The notes beneath the pieces are model-generated. The model had not been told where the DNA came from and searched no databases. It saw nothing but the letters and a program-made list of their open reading frames with translations. From assembly GCF_014904695.1 (NCBI RefSeq), contig NZ_JACXXN010000004.1, forward strand, positions 186,001 through 250,000: DNA of 64,000 nt, written 5' to 3'. Shown here in pieces: positions 18,292 to 26,871 of the stretch; position 1 is the first letter of the stretch; each line of letters opens with the position of its first letter. This DNA comes from Nostoc sp. MG11 (lineage in GTDB: Bacteria; Cyanobacteriota; Cyanobacteriia; Cyanobacteriales; Nostocaceae). Made by a program: the position numbers and the translations under genes.

Positions 18292-19251
18292 ATGTTAAAA
18301 AAAGCTTTAATACTATTAAAATATAACTTTATAAATTTTACTAAATCTTCACTGATAAAAAAAGTTTCAAACATAAAGACAGAAGTTGAATTTACTTATA
18401 ATGAAAAACCTAAGATTTCTGCTGTTGTGCAATTTTTTAATAAACGGCAGAATATAAGCAATTTAATAAACGCATTAAGACTTGCTCCCATAGATGAAAT
18501 TATTGTAATCGATGATGGATCTTCAGATGGTTCATACCAAGACTGGATAGAGCATTTAACCCGACCAAATGACTTCTTGATAAGAAGCAATGATTTATAT
18601 GAAGTTAGGACTTATTCCAGAGCTATTGATTTAGCTAGAGGTGAGTATATTATCCTCTTGCAAGATGATGATATTCCACCTGCATCTCCCATTTGGGTAG
18701 AAGATGCCATAAGTTTATTTGAAACTTTTCCTAAACTTTTAGTTTTGGGAGGAAGATTAGCTTTAGATCTCTTAATGCCTGACAGAATAAATCCAGGTAA
18801 AGATTCAGCTTATAAAGAAGAAGGAAATATTGCTGGAACTCCAGGAGTTAATAAGTACAGAATTATCAGAAAACCTGAATTCTTGATTAGTGAAAAAAAT
18901 CTGCCTTTTATGTTCGCAGAGTATGTTAATCGTGCTCCTATGTTCTTAAGAAAGAAAGAAGCTCTTGATTTAGGAGGTATTAGTCAAGAGTTTGCACCAT
19001 TTCAATGCGATGATGCAGATATTTGTATCAGAGCATGGCTATCAGGCTATCAAGTTGGATTTTATAATTCGGACTTTGTGCGGGATGTAGGCGTAGGTGG
19101 AATGAGGCTATTTAATAAAGAAGCTGTGCCGAAGCAAGCTATCAAAAATTGGCAATTAATTTATTCTAAATATTCTGGTGTTATAGAAAGTAAAAAATTG
19201 AATGGTTTAGTTAATGAGTCTAATTCAATTTTTGAAAAACGCCTTGAATAG
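18292..19251 (+). CDS. GT2 family glycosyltransferase
   Basis: A 319-residue GT-A fold protein with an N-terminal leader of about 40 residues before the domain starts at KISAVVQFFNKR. VIDDGSSDGS and LLQDDDIPP carry the nucleotide- and metal-binding acidic residues, and QCDDADICIRAW gives the catalytic ED-like motif. It is the last gene of the plus-strand transferase run and more AT-rich than its neighbours. GAGG lies seven bases before the ATG. Confidence 0.84.
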   Translation: MLKKALILLKYNFINFTKSSLIKKVSNIKTEVEFTYNEKPKISAVVQFFNKRQNISNLINALRLAPIDEIIVIDDGSSDGSYQDWIEHLTRPNDFLIRSNDLYEVRTYSRAIDLARGEYIILLQDDDIPPASPIWVEDAISLFETFPKLLVLGGRLALDLLMPDRINPGKDSAYKEEGNIAGTPGVNKYRIIRKPEFLISEKNLPFMFAEYVNRAPMFLRKKEALDLGGISQEFAPFQCDDADICIRAWLSGYQVGFYNSDFVRDVGVGGMRLFNKEAVPKQAIKNWQLIYSKYSGVIESKKLNGLVNESNSIFEKRLE

Positions 19252-19319
19252 TTTTAATTATTGTATCTTGTCAAGTCATAGCAAAATCTCGTTCACTCGT
19301 TCACTGTTTAAATATCCTT

Positions 19320-20459
19320 CTATATCCAGGCTGGGAATAGCCTGTTGCTTCTAGCAAGAACTAAAATTGATTGGTAAATACTATACTGGACTCTATCTTG
19401 TAGACGTTCTCTAATTCTGATATCAAAAAAAGATTTATCAAAAAGTTTAGGTATCTCCTCAGTTTGAAGGAAAAGTCTTTCAGTTATTTCCCTTGTCAGT
19501 AATTTTATCTCTGGTTCAGCCTGTATTCTTCGCAAAATGTCTTCTGGAAGCTTTATTCCTAATAAATCCTTGGATAAGAGACTGCCTAACAATAATCTTC
19601 TTCTACAACCTAATATATTGGCTTGTTCGATAACTAATCCCCAATCTATATCTGGTGAAACGCAGATTAGTGTAGCTACATCGCTGATCAATTGCAGTTG
19701 TTTCCAGCGATCTCTAGAACCATGTACGCAGAGAAACAAGAGATTATCTTCAGGTGAGAGATTGAGTATTGTTTTGCCTGCCAAAGATACGCTTTTATGA
19801 CGTTCCCAAAGACATTCATGTTTTAGTGGAAAGGATAGATATCTTTGCAAAAGTTGCCAGTGAAAATCTATATTAATTCCTGTATCCTTATGATGATAAT
19901 TATTATCCTTACAAAATGGAGATTTTAGCCGTGCGACTTCCTGCTCTCGAGTAAATTTATATGAACTCTCATATCCTTTAGAAACAAGAAGATCCCTAGC
20001 TATTAAGGCTTCCTGCTGACGAACTAGTATATCTATGTCGTTGAATTGACGGAGTGCAATATTGCCATAGGCTGAGATAGCTAGGATAGCTCCTTTGATG
20101 GGAATCACAGAAATTCCCTGTGATTCAAACAGATTCAAAAGTTTAATTAACTCGCCAGTTAAAGAGAGATTGTGTCTAACATTGGCTTGGAAATAAATTA
20201 GTAGTTGAGCTAAAATAGGTTTGGGAACTAGTTCTGGGCAGATGTTATTGAGATTTTGATACAACAGTGGCATAACTTTGTGTAGTAGTGCTGTTGGGAT
20301 GATATAAGTCCAGTTAAGGTCTTGTTGAACTAAGATTTTGATTCGCTCAATAGTTGCGGGATCTAGTTGAGTACGGGCACAACAAAGAAGCAGCTCAACT
20401 TCCGGGTAAATTTTAATGTTTTTGTTTTCAGTATCGGGTGTAGATAAGATTTTCATCAC
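19320..20459 (-). CDS. Nucleotidyltransferase-fold protein (NTP_transf_5-like)
   Basis: A 379-residue protein of the 'uncharacterised nucleotidyltransferase' family (Pfam NTP_transf_5 by motif). The core GAILAISAYGNIALRQFNDIDILV (about residues 125-148) gives the pattern with acidic residues DxD that bind metal and NTP in the pol-beta fold. Members are often found in polysaccharide and peptide-modification loci; substrate is unknown. It is convergent with the GT2 gene that ends the transferase run. Two consecutive ATGs are possible starts. Confidence 0.72.
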   Translation of the reverse strand: MMKILSTPDTENKNIKIYPEVELLLCCARTQLDPATIERIKILVQQDLNWTYIIPTALLHKVMPLLYQNLNNICPELVPKPILAQLLIYFQANVRHNLSLTGELIKLLNLFESQGISVIPIKGAILAISAYGNIALRQFNDIDILVRQQEALIARDLLVSKGYESSYKFTREQEVARLKSPFCKDNNYHHKDTGINIDFHWQLLQRYLSFPLKHECLWERHKSVSLAGKTILNLSPEDNLLFLCVHGSRDRWKQLQLISDVATLICVSPDIDWGLVIEQANILGCRRRLLLGSLLSKDLLGIKLPEDILRRIQAEPEIKLLTREITERLFLQTEEIPKLFDKSFFDIRIRERLQDRVQYSIYQSILVLARSNRLFPAWI

Positions 20460-20618
20460 AGCTATATAAGAACAGCAATAGTTTAATGGCTAACCTTGTT
20501 ATTTTCAGGGTTTGTAGCTGTAGCAATTCAATTGTAAAAACCTATGATCTAAAATCAGCTATCAAAATACTTGACATTACCCTAGGGCTAACTGCTATAT
20601 TAGCAACAGTGGAATCTT

Positions 20619-20690
20619 TGGGGCGTAGCCAAGTGGTAAGGCAGCGGGTTTTGGTCCCGCCATTCCTAGGTTCGAATCCTAGCGCCCCAG
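20619..20690 (+). tRNA. tRNA-Gln (anticodon TTG)
   Basis: Acceptor TGGGGCG (20619-20625) pairs with CGCCCCA (20683-20689) followed by discriminator G. D-arm GCCAAGTGGTAAGGC, anticodon stem GCGGG/CCCGC with loop TTTTGGT giving anticodon TTG, and T-arm CTAGG/CCTAG with TTCGAAT. All stems are perfect. CCA is not encoded. Confidence 0.96.
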
Positions 20691-21139
20691 TACAATCTAG
20701 AATCATACTTAATAGACCAAGCTTTTAACATCCAGATCTCTCTACAATTTATTCTGGGTCTAAAGGCTTTTTTTCTGTTTTGTATTATGGTTATTAATCA
20801 TAACTCTCATTGCATTGCTGCTGTATAAAGAATCTCTATAGGCTTGATTCAAGATATAAAAGGGTCAACAAATTTGTCTTGCGTAATGTTACTGTAATGA
20901 TAGTGCGTGACTCCCGATTTGCCCGGATTTTGAATATCGCTGTCAGTTGATAGGTGTATTAAGTAGATTTTTGAAACCACTAAACTCTCCTTGAGATTGC
21001 TTGAGCTATGTGATGAGTAATTTACTAGCGTGCGGCAAAAGACAAGGTAACTTCATAAGCAATCCAACTTACGTATGCCAAGATGGAATCGAAGCATTCA
21101 CCTATCTAAGCAATAAAAATAACTTAATTCACAGATGCC
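20691..21139. other. Intergenic region upstream of the Wzc-like gene
   Basis: A 449-base spacer after tRNA-Gln. It must hold the promoter of the BY-kinase gene. A short frame from 21001 overlaps the gene start in another phase and has no recognisable content. I see no strong hairpin after the tRNA. Confidence 0.45.
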
Positions 21140-23359
21140 ATGCTAAAGTCAGACAAATATCCTCACCCATTGTCACAAGCTAACGCTACTCAACTAAATG
21201 TTGATGAAGATGAGTTAAATCTGGGTCAAATTGCAACAGTTCTGCGCCGGCGGATATTGTTGATCGCTGGTATCACGGCTGTAGTAGCAACAGCGGCAGT
21301 ATTAAAGGCAGAAACAGATCCTCCAGTATATCAAGGCTCGTTCGAGATTTTAACCAATCCTGTGACCGGTGAGAGCAAGGCTATAGCCGATGTTCCTCAA
21401 ACAATAAATTCAAATTCTCAGGGCGATCTCGTAGCATCGGCTGAGTCCGAAAAACAAGTTGCAACAACAATCAAAGTTTTACAAAGTCATCGAGTTCTAG
21501 ACCCGATCATCGAAAAGCTTCAGCCTCAATATCCAGATCTAACATACTCTGAAATTCTTAATGACTTAACTATTGAATCTAAACAGCCAAATATTTTAGA
21601 AGTTGCGTATACTCATCCAGACCAAAAGCAAGTCAGCGATTTTTCTAAATTACTTGCTGATGCCTATCTAAACTATAGTTTAGCGGAGCGTCAGGCAGAT
21701 GTAGATCAAGCAATTGTCTTTGTTAATAAACAAAGACAACCGCTGGAGCAGACAGTTAAATTCTGGCAAAATAAAATGCGAGACCTGCGACTGGGCAATA
21801 ACTTGATTGATCCGTTGCAGAAAGGTCAAGAGTTGACTGGTCAGGTTGCTACTTTGCAACAACAGCGAATAGAAACAAGAGTACAGCTAGAACAACTGGC
21901 GGCCAGGTATGAAGATTTGCAAAGGGAATTAGCGCAACAGCCAGGCGAGAGGGCTGGTAATTCTGTACTGAGTGAAAATGCTCGCTACCAAAAAATACTG
22001 GATCAAATTCAGGGCGCAGACATTACTATTCAACAACAGTCAGCCGTATTGACGGATGATAACCCCAGAATGGTAACTTTAAAGCAAACGAAAGCCTATT
22101 TGCTTCCATTGCTTGCTCAAGAAGAAAGTCGGGTGCAAAAAGAGTTGCAAAGCCGCTTAAGAGAGTTGGCAGCCCGCGATAGTTCTCTGGATGAGAAAAT
22201 AAGGGGACTCAATAGTGAAGTGAGAAGTTTGGCTAATGTTAGCCGAGACTATAGTAACATTGAGCGGGAATTACTAATTGTCACCAATGCCCTGAATCAA
22301 TTTACAGCCAAACAACAAGCGTTGCAGATCGAAAAAGCGCAAAAGCAGCAACCTTGGCAGTTACTTGATCCTAAATTAGCTAAGGTGAATGAACCTGATC
22401 CTGTTTCAAGCGGTGCTAAGAAAAACTTAGCATTAGGTGGTATTTTAGGTTTGCTATTGGGCGTAGGAGTAGCTTTAGCTGTAGATAAGCTCAGCAATAT
22501 CTTTTACACTTCTAAAGAACTCAAGGATGCTACTAGACTACCACTACTAGGGATAGTTCCTTTAAGAAAAGAACTTGGAGGGGCGACCCAAGAAAGTCCA
22601 GCTGGAGTGCAACAAGCAAGTCGTGCCTCCTTTTTTGAAGTTTTTCGCTCTCTCTACACCAATATTCTTCTTTTAGGTTCGGATGTTCCGATTCGCTCTC
22701 TAGTGATCAGTTCAGTGGGCCAAGGAGACGGTAAGTCCACGGTTGCAGTACAACTAGCACAGGCAGCAGCAGCCATGGGACAACGAGTATTACTGGTGGA
22801 TGCGAATCTGCGTGCTCCCAGCCTACATAATCTAGTAGGACTCATGAACATTCAGGGATTAACCGATGTAATTTCACAAGATTTAGATTGGAATAATGTG
22901 ATTGAGCGATCACCTCAAGAAGAAAATCTGTATGTTATGAGTGCTGGCCCCATTCCACCTGACTCAGTTAGGTTGCTTGCATCTCAAAAGATGCAAGATT
23001 TGATGGATAATCTGCACAGTAGTTTTGATTTAGTAATTTATGACACACCGCCTCTGCTAGGGTTTGCCGATGCCTACTTACTGGCTGCTAACACTAATGG
23101 GATGGTGCTAGTTGCTGGCTTAGGTAAGCTGAAACGAACTGAGCTACATCAAGCATTGGATGAGGTGCAGATATCTGGCACTCCTATTTTAGGGATAATA
23201 GCGAATAAGTCTAAAGACGCTATGCCAGCTTCTTATAACTATTACCAGCAGTATTCTCAGCAGAACAGAAGCTTGGAACGGGTTCGTGAAGATGCAGGTA
23301 GTGAGGTTGCTAGTTCCTTGTCAATTTCTTCCTCTTTAAGAAGAAGTAGACGACGCTAA
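21140..23359 (+). CDS. Wzc-like polysaccharide co-polymerase with BY-kinase domain and tyrosine cluster
   Basis: A 739-residue inner-membrane protein. An N-terminal Wzz domain begins at about residue 25, with the first membrane segment at IATVLRRRILLIAGITAVVATAA; a long periplasmic coiled-coil part (about 190-400) is closed by a second membrane segment near 435-455. The cytoplasmic kinase has Walker A GQGDGKST (Lys532), Walker A' RVLLVDANLR, Walker B LVIYDTPP, and a tyrosine cluster (Tyr699, 701, 702, 705), the usual autophosphorylation tail. It controls chain length and export of Wzx/Wzy polysaccharides. A single-chain kinase, unlike the split forms of Gram-positives. It lies next to the EPS gene run, so is its likely partner. 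Confidence 0.9.
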   Translation: MLKSDKYPHPLSQANATQLNVDEDELNLGQIATVLRRRILLIAGITAVVATAAVLKAETDPPVYQGSFEILTNPVTGESKAIADVPQTINSNSQGDLVASAESEKQVATTIKVLQSHRVLDPIIEKLQPQYPDLTYSEILNDLTIESKQPNILEVAYTHPDQKQVSDFSKLLADAYLNYSLAERQADVDQAIVFVNKQRQPLEQTVKFWQNKMRDLRLGNNLIDPLQKGQELTGQVATLQQQRIETRVQLEQLAARYEDLQRELAQQPGERAGNSVLSENARYQKILDQIQGADITIQQQSAVLTDDNPRMVTLKQTKAYLLPLLAQEESRVQKELQSRLRELAARDSSLDEKIRGLNSEVRSLANVSRDYSNIERELLIVTNALNQFTAKQQALQIEKAQKQQPWQLLDPKLAKVNEPDPVSSGAKKNLALGGILGLLLGVGVALAVDKLSNIFYTSKELKDATRLPLLGIVPLRKELGGATQESPAGVQQASRASFFEVFRSLYTNILLLGSDVPIRSLVISSVGQGDGKSTVAVQLAQAAAAMGQRVLLVDANLRAPSLHNLVGLMNIQGLTDVISQDLDWNNVIERSPQEENLYVMSAGPIPPDSVRLLASQKMQDLMDNLHSSFDLVIYDTPPLLGFADAYLLAANTNGMVLVAGLGKLKRTELHQALDEVQISGTPILGIIANKSKDAMPASYNYYQQYSQQNRSLERVREDAGSEVASSLSISSSLRRSRRR

Positions 23360-23369
23360 GCTTGGTGAT

Positions 23370-23407
23370 GGGTAATTGGTAAAAAAAATTACAATTACTA
23401 ATTACCC
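23370..23407. terminator. Bidirectional hairpin between convergent genes
   Basis: GGGTAATTGGTAA pairs with TTACTAATTACCC with one G-T pair over a 12-base AT loop. It lies between the Wzc-like gene and a convergent gene, and A/T runs in the loop and flanks would suit terminators in both directions. Confidence 0.55.
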
Positions 23408-23422
23408 AACACTAATCAAAAG

Positions 23423-23902
23423 TTACTTTTCAGGCGATTTGAGAGCTTGATCCAAAACTTGCCGAGCCTGTTCTGCTTTAGCTCGCGCCTCTTGGTAACG
23501 CAGATTACCTTGGGCAAAATTTTTCAGAACTTTAAAACCTTCCTTGAGGCGAGCAATTTCCTCTTCAGTTACCGACTTATCGGAGAACAGAACATCAACC
23601 GCCTTGCGAATTTCCAATGCTTCATCTCGTGACTCTTGAACTTTCAGCTTGAGCGTAGCCAAATTGCTCAAGACTTGGACAGCTTGTGTAATGGCGTCTT
23701 CGCCACTAGCAGAATCAGTAGTTGGTTCCTTCACCTCAATTAATTGTTGAGGGCCAAATCCTTCTTCCAGTTCCGTTGGCAGCTTATCGGCATCCATCAG
23801 TTCCATCAGCTGATCCATTGCTTTCTCACGAGCTTTAGCTGAATCTTTGCCAGAAACAGTGAGGATAATTTCTGGACTTTGAGCGAGAGTATACTGAACC
23901 AT
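23423..23902 (-). CDS. Conserved cyanobacterial-type protein of unknown function, coiled-coil C-terminus
   Basis: A 159-residue soluble protein I cannot name. The N-terminus (MVQYTLAQSPEIILTVSGKDS) is followed by short helices with KAMDQLMELMD, and a C-terminal half rich in Ala, Glu, Lys and Gln (RYQEARAKAEQARQ) that should form helices or a coiled coil. I prefer ATG 23902 to a TTG ten codons upstream. It is convergent with the Wzc-like gene and divergent from the gene at 24083. No catalytic motif is visible. Confidence 0.7.
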   Translation of the reverse strand: MVQYTLAQSPEIILTVSGKDSAKAREKAMDQLMELMDADKLPTELEEGFGPQQLIEVKEPTTDSASGEDAITQAVQVLSNLATLKLKVQESRDEALEIRKAVDVLFSDKSVTEEEIARLKEGFKVLKNFAQGNLRYQEARAKAEQARQVLDQALKSPEK

Positions 23903-24082
23903 ATTTAGGCAGAAAATTTGCTGGTTAACCAAGCCTAGGGAACTAATTTTAACATGAACTGTCGTGTTTCAGATAATATGTTGCACATTGAGAAGCAAGC
24001 CAGTATTAGCACGAGAGGTCACTCAAAATAAAACTTTATACTTGAATAAAGGCAGATTAAAATTCAACAGGAGGGGAGAGCA

Positions 24083-25384
24083 ATGACTCTCAATCCCACC
24101 ATCATGCGAGCAGTGGAACAACTGGGCTATCGTGTCACCGTTGGTGATGTGGCAACCCAGGCAGGATTAAACATTGCTGAGGCGAATCTTGGGTTATTGG
24201 CCTTAGCATCTGATACTGGCGGACATTTGCAGGTAGCAGATTCGGGTGATATTGTTTACTTGTTTCCGCAAAATTTCCGTTCGATTTTACGCAATAAATA
24301 CTTACAGTTGCGATTGCAGGAATGGTGGAAAAAGATTTGGGGTATTCTATTTTACCTAATTCGTATTTCTTTTGGAGTTTTCTTAACTGTTTCTATCGCC
24401 CTGATTACTGTTAGTATCATCATCATCATTACTGCTGCCAACTCAGATCGCGACAGTGACAACGGGGGTAGCCATTCTAGTGGTGGTGGCTTTTTCTATT
24501 TCCCAAATTTATTTTGGTATTTTAACCCCAATTATGACACCTACCACTACCAGGAACGGCGGGGCGAAAGACATCAACAAAGCAATCTGAATTTCTTTGA
24601 AGCAGTCTTTTCGTTTTTGTTTGGCGATGGTAATCCTAACGCCAACTTAGAAGAACGGCGCTGGCAAGAAATTGCTACTGTGATTCGTAATAAGCGTGGC
24701 GCAGTAGTCGCAGAACAAATTGCCCCGTATCTAGATGACATTGGCAAAGGATATACAAAAGAATACGAAGACTATATGCTGCCAGTTCTCACGCGATTTA
24801 ATGGGCAACCGCAGGTAAGTTCCGAGGGGCAGATTATTTATTACTTTCCAGAGTTGCAGGTACAAGCAAGCACAAAACGTCGTCAGTCAGTGCCAGTCTA
24901 CTTAGAGGAATCGCTGTGGCGTTTTAGTGCAGCAAGCTCAGGACAAATTATGCTGAGTGCTGGCTTGGGTGTACTAAATTTTGTTGGTGCCTTGGTACTG
25001 GGAAGTTTGTTAAGAGATGGTACAATAGCTGCCCAATTAGGTGGACTAGTGGCTTTTGTGCAAGGAATTTATTGGTTGTTATTGGCTTACGGATTCGGTT
25101 TTTTAGCCATACCTTTATTGCGTTACTTTTGGATTAAGTGGCGCAATAGCAAAATTGCTAACCGTAACCGCGATCGCCTTTCCCGCGCTAGGCTATTAGC
25201 AAGTGCGGATGCTTCTTTGCAGCAGAAGATTGCTTACACCCATCAGTTTGCCGCAGAAAAAGTTATTGGCAATGAAGATTTGGTGTACTCTAGCGAAACT
25301 GACTTACTCGACCAAGAAGTTGAGCGTTCTGCACAAATTGACGCTGAATGGCAACGGCGTCTAGAACGTGGGAGTGGAGAATAA
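24083..25384 (+). CDS. Conserved membrane protein of unknown function
   Basis: A 433-residue protein. Residues 1-75 look like a winged-helix-like unit (AVEQLGYRVTVGDVATQAGL) that recurs in diverged form near 195-260 (IRNKRGAVVAEQIAPYL). Membrane segments lie at about 90-120 (ILFYLIRISFGVFLTVSIAL, then a run of Ile/Thr) and two more near 290-340. Between them is a Gly/Ser- and Tyr-rich loop. The family seems to be shared by cyanobacteria and, as I recall, plastid-bearing plants, but no function can be given. GGAGGGGAG precedes the ATG. It is convergent with the SpoIID gene. Confidence 0.75.
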   Translation: MTLNPTIMRAVEQLGYRVTVGDVATQAGLNIAEANLGLLALASDTGGHLQVADSGDIVYLFPQNFRSILRNKYLQLRLQEWWKKIWGILFYLIRISFGVFLTVSIALITVSIIIIITAANSDRDSDNGGSHSSGGGFFYFPNLFWYFNPNYDTYHYQERRGERHQQSNLNFFEAVFSFLFGDGNPNANLEERRWQEIATVIRNKRGAVVAEQIAPYLDDIGKGYTKEYEDYMLPVLTRFNGQPQVSSEGQIIYYFPELQVQASTKRRQSVPVYLEESLWRFSAASSGQIMLSAGLGVLNFVGALVLGSLLRDGTIAAQLGGLVAFVQGIYWLLLAYGFGFLAIPLLRYFWIKWRNSKIANRNRDRLSRARLLASADASLQQKIAYTHQFAAEKVIGNEDLVYSSETDLLDQEVERSAQIDAEWQRRLERGSGE

Positions 25385-25393
25385 ATAGGGCAT

Positions 25394-25429
25394 GGGGCAT
25401 GGGACATTAGTTATTTTCCCCCATGCTCC
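25394..25429. terminator. Hairpin between convergent genes
   Basis: GGGGCATGGG (25394-25403) pairs with CCCATGCTCC (25420-25429) with one G-T pair. It sits between two convergent stop codons, with TTATTTT in the loop, and probably ends transcripts from one or both sides. Confidence 0.5.
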
Positions 25430-25447
25430 CAAGTCTCCAATCCTTAA

Positions 25448-26602
25448 CTATTTTGCCTGAATTGGTGTTAGAGCAACACCTTGGTAATAATGTCCCAAAA
25501 TTTGCAGGTGATTGGCTCCTCTGCGAGCCAGATTGTATGCGCCCCACTGACTCATGCCTAAAGCATGACCGAAGCCAAGCCCTTGGAGTACAAAACCACC
25601 ATCTGCTCCCTTGGTGACGTTAAAGCGAGTACTTTTAAGTCTAAGGGCTGTACGCACTTCTTCACCTTGTAGTACCTTTGCACCTTTATCGCCGACAATT
25701 TTCAAAACTTTAACACTACGGAAAGGCGAGTATGTTTCTGGAATCATCTCCTTGATATTGCCCACTTCAGGAAATTTTGCGCTTATTTCAGCAGGCGAGA
25801 AGGTTTTTACCCAATTGCACTCGCTGATATTTTGATCGTAGTCCTGAACAGCACGTAGGTAAGGTAAGGGATTTTTCCAAACATCTTCTACGTTTTCGGT
25901 GTGTCCGCCAGAACAGGCGTGAAAGACCGAAAGAATAATCTTGTTTTTGTAAGTTAGTACTTGGCCTGCTGTGGCATCAACGGCTGCATAAGTAGCCGGA
26001 GATTCACTGATCACGCCCTTGTAAATCTGCCAGCGATCTGGGGTATTGCCTAAGTCGTAAATCGGATTATTGCGCTGTTTTTCTCGCTCGTAAAGGGCAT
26101 AGGTACGGGCCGCGATCGCTTGAGCTTTTAGAGCTTCTGAGGGCCATCTAGCATCCATTTCACCACCGATAACGCTGTAGAGATATTCTTGGTCATCAAC
26201 CCAGTTAACAGCGGTTAAGCCTTTCTCTGTAGGGATAACAAGAGTTCTGCCTCGATACCAGCGATCGCCAATGTAAACAAATCCTTTACCTGTTGGCTCA
26301 ATCCAAAATAAACCCGACTGCCATTTATCCAAAGCAACTCCGCCAGGAACGGCTTGAGCATAATACGCACTCATTGCCGGCAACTGTCCAAGAGTACGAC
26401 CGGTACTATCTTTGATGATCCCGGTCGTGGAACTGCCGACTTTGACCTGATTGACTCCCCTCTCAATGGCTACGCGCAGAATTACAGATGCTTGAGCTGG
26501 TGCAACCAAAGCCATCCACAAGAGAATACTTATCCACCAATGACGTCCTTTAATCTGGGAAAATAAAGAGCCTAAGTAAAGTTGGAATTTCATGCTGATC
26601 AT
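25448..26602 (-). CDS. SpoIID/LytB domain protein, exported
   Basis: A 384-residue protein with an N-terminal signal or anchor segment (ISILLWMALVAPAQASVILR, residues about 24-43). The SpoIID/LytB domain is clear: GEMDARWPSEALKAQAIAA with RTYAL after it, VLSVFHACSGGHTENVEDVW, and a C-terminal GLGFGHALGMSQWGAYNLA. In Bacillus SpoIID cleaves peptidoglycan glycan strands as a lytic transglycosylase; here a role in wall remodelling is inferred. The catalytic acidic residue is probably the Glu in PSEALKAQA. A second ATG three codons downstream is possible. It is convergent with the membrane-protein gene at 24083. Confidence 0.85.
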   Translation of the reverse strand: MISMKFQLYLGSLFSQIKGRHWWISILLWMALVAPAQASVILRVAIERGVNQVKVGSSTTGIIKDSTGRTLGQLPAMSAYYAQAVPGGVALDKWQSGLFWIEPTGKGFVYIGDRWYRGRTLVIPTEKGLTAVNWVDDQEYLYSVIGGEMDARWPSEALKAQAIAARTYALYEREKQRNNPIYDLGNTPDRWQIYKGVISESPATYAAVDATAGQVLTYKNKIILSVFHACSGGHTENVEDVWKNPLPYLRAVQDYDQNISECNWVKTFSPAEISAKFPEVGNIKEMIPETYSPFRSVKVLKIVGDKGAKVLQGEEVRTALRLKSTRFNVTKGADGGFVLQGLGFGHALGMSQWGAYNLARRGANHLQILGHYYQGVALTPIQAK

Positions 26603-26871
26603 CTAATCACATTAGTATCTGATTGGTGCTGTGGACTATAACGTCTACAACTTAAGATGAGACAGTTCTCCAACACAGGAGGTTGCCACCTTTTACTAAT
26701 TATGCATTTTGGTTTGGCAATGGGGTGGAAATTAGCTAATCGCGTTCATGTAATTCGTGCTTTATACTGAAAACGCTTACTATAAGCGCTAAAGCGCTGA
26801 TTCGGATAATGTCACGTAGCCCTAGTGTCAGTTGCGGAAGTCCCCACTCAAGTCAACAGATACAATAATGC

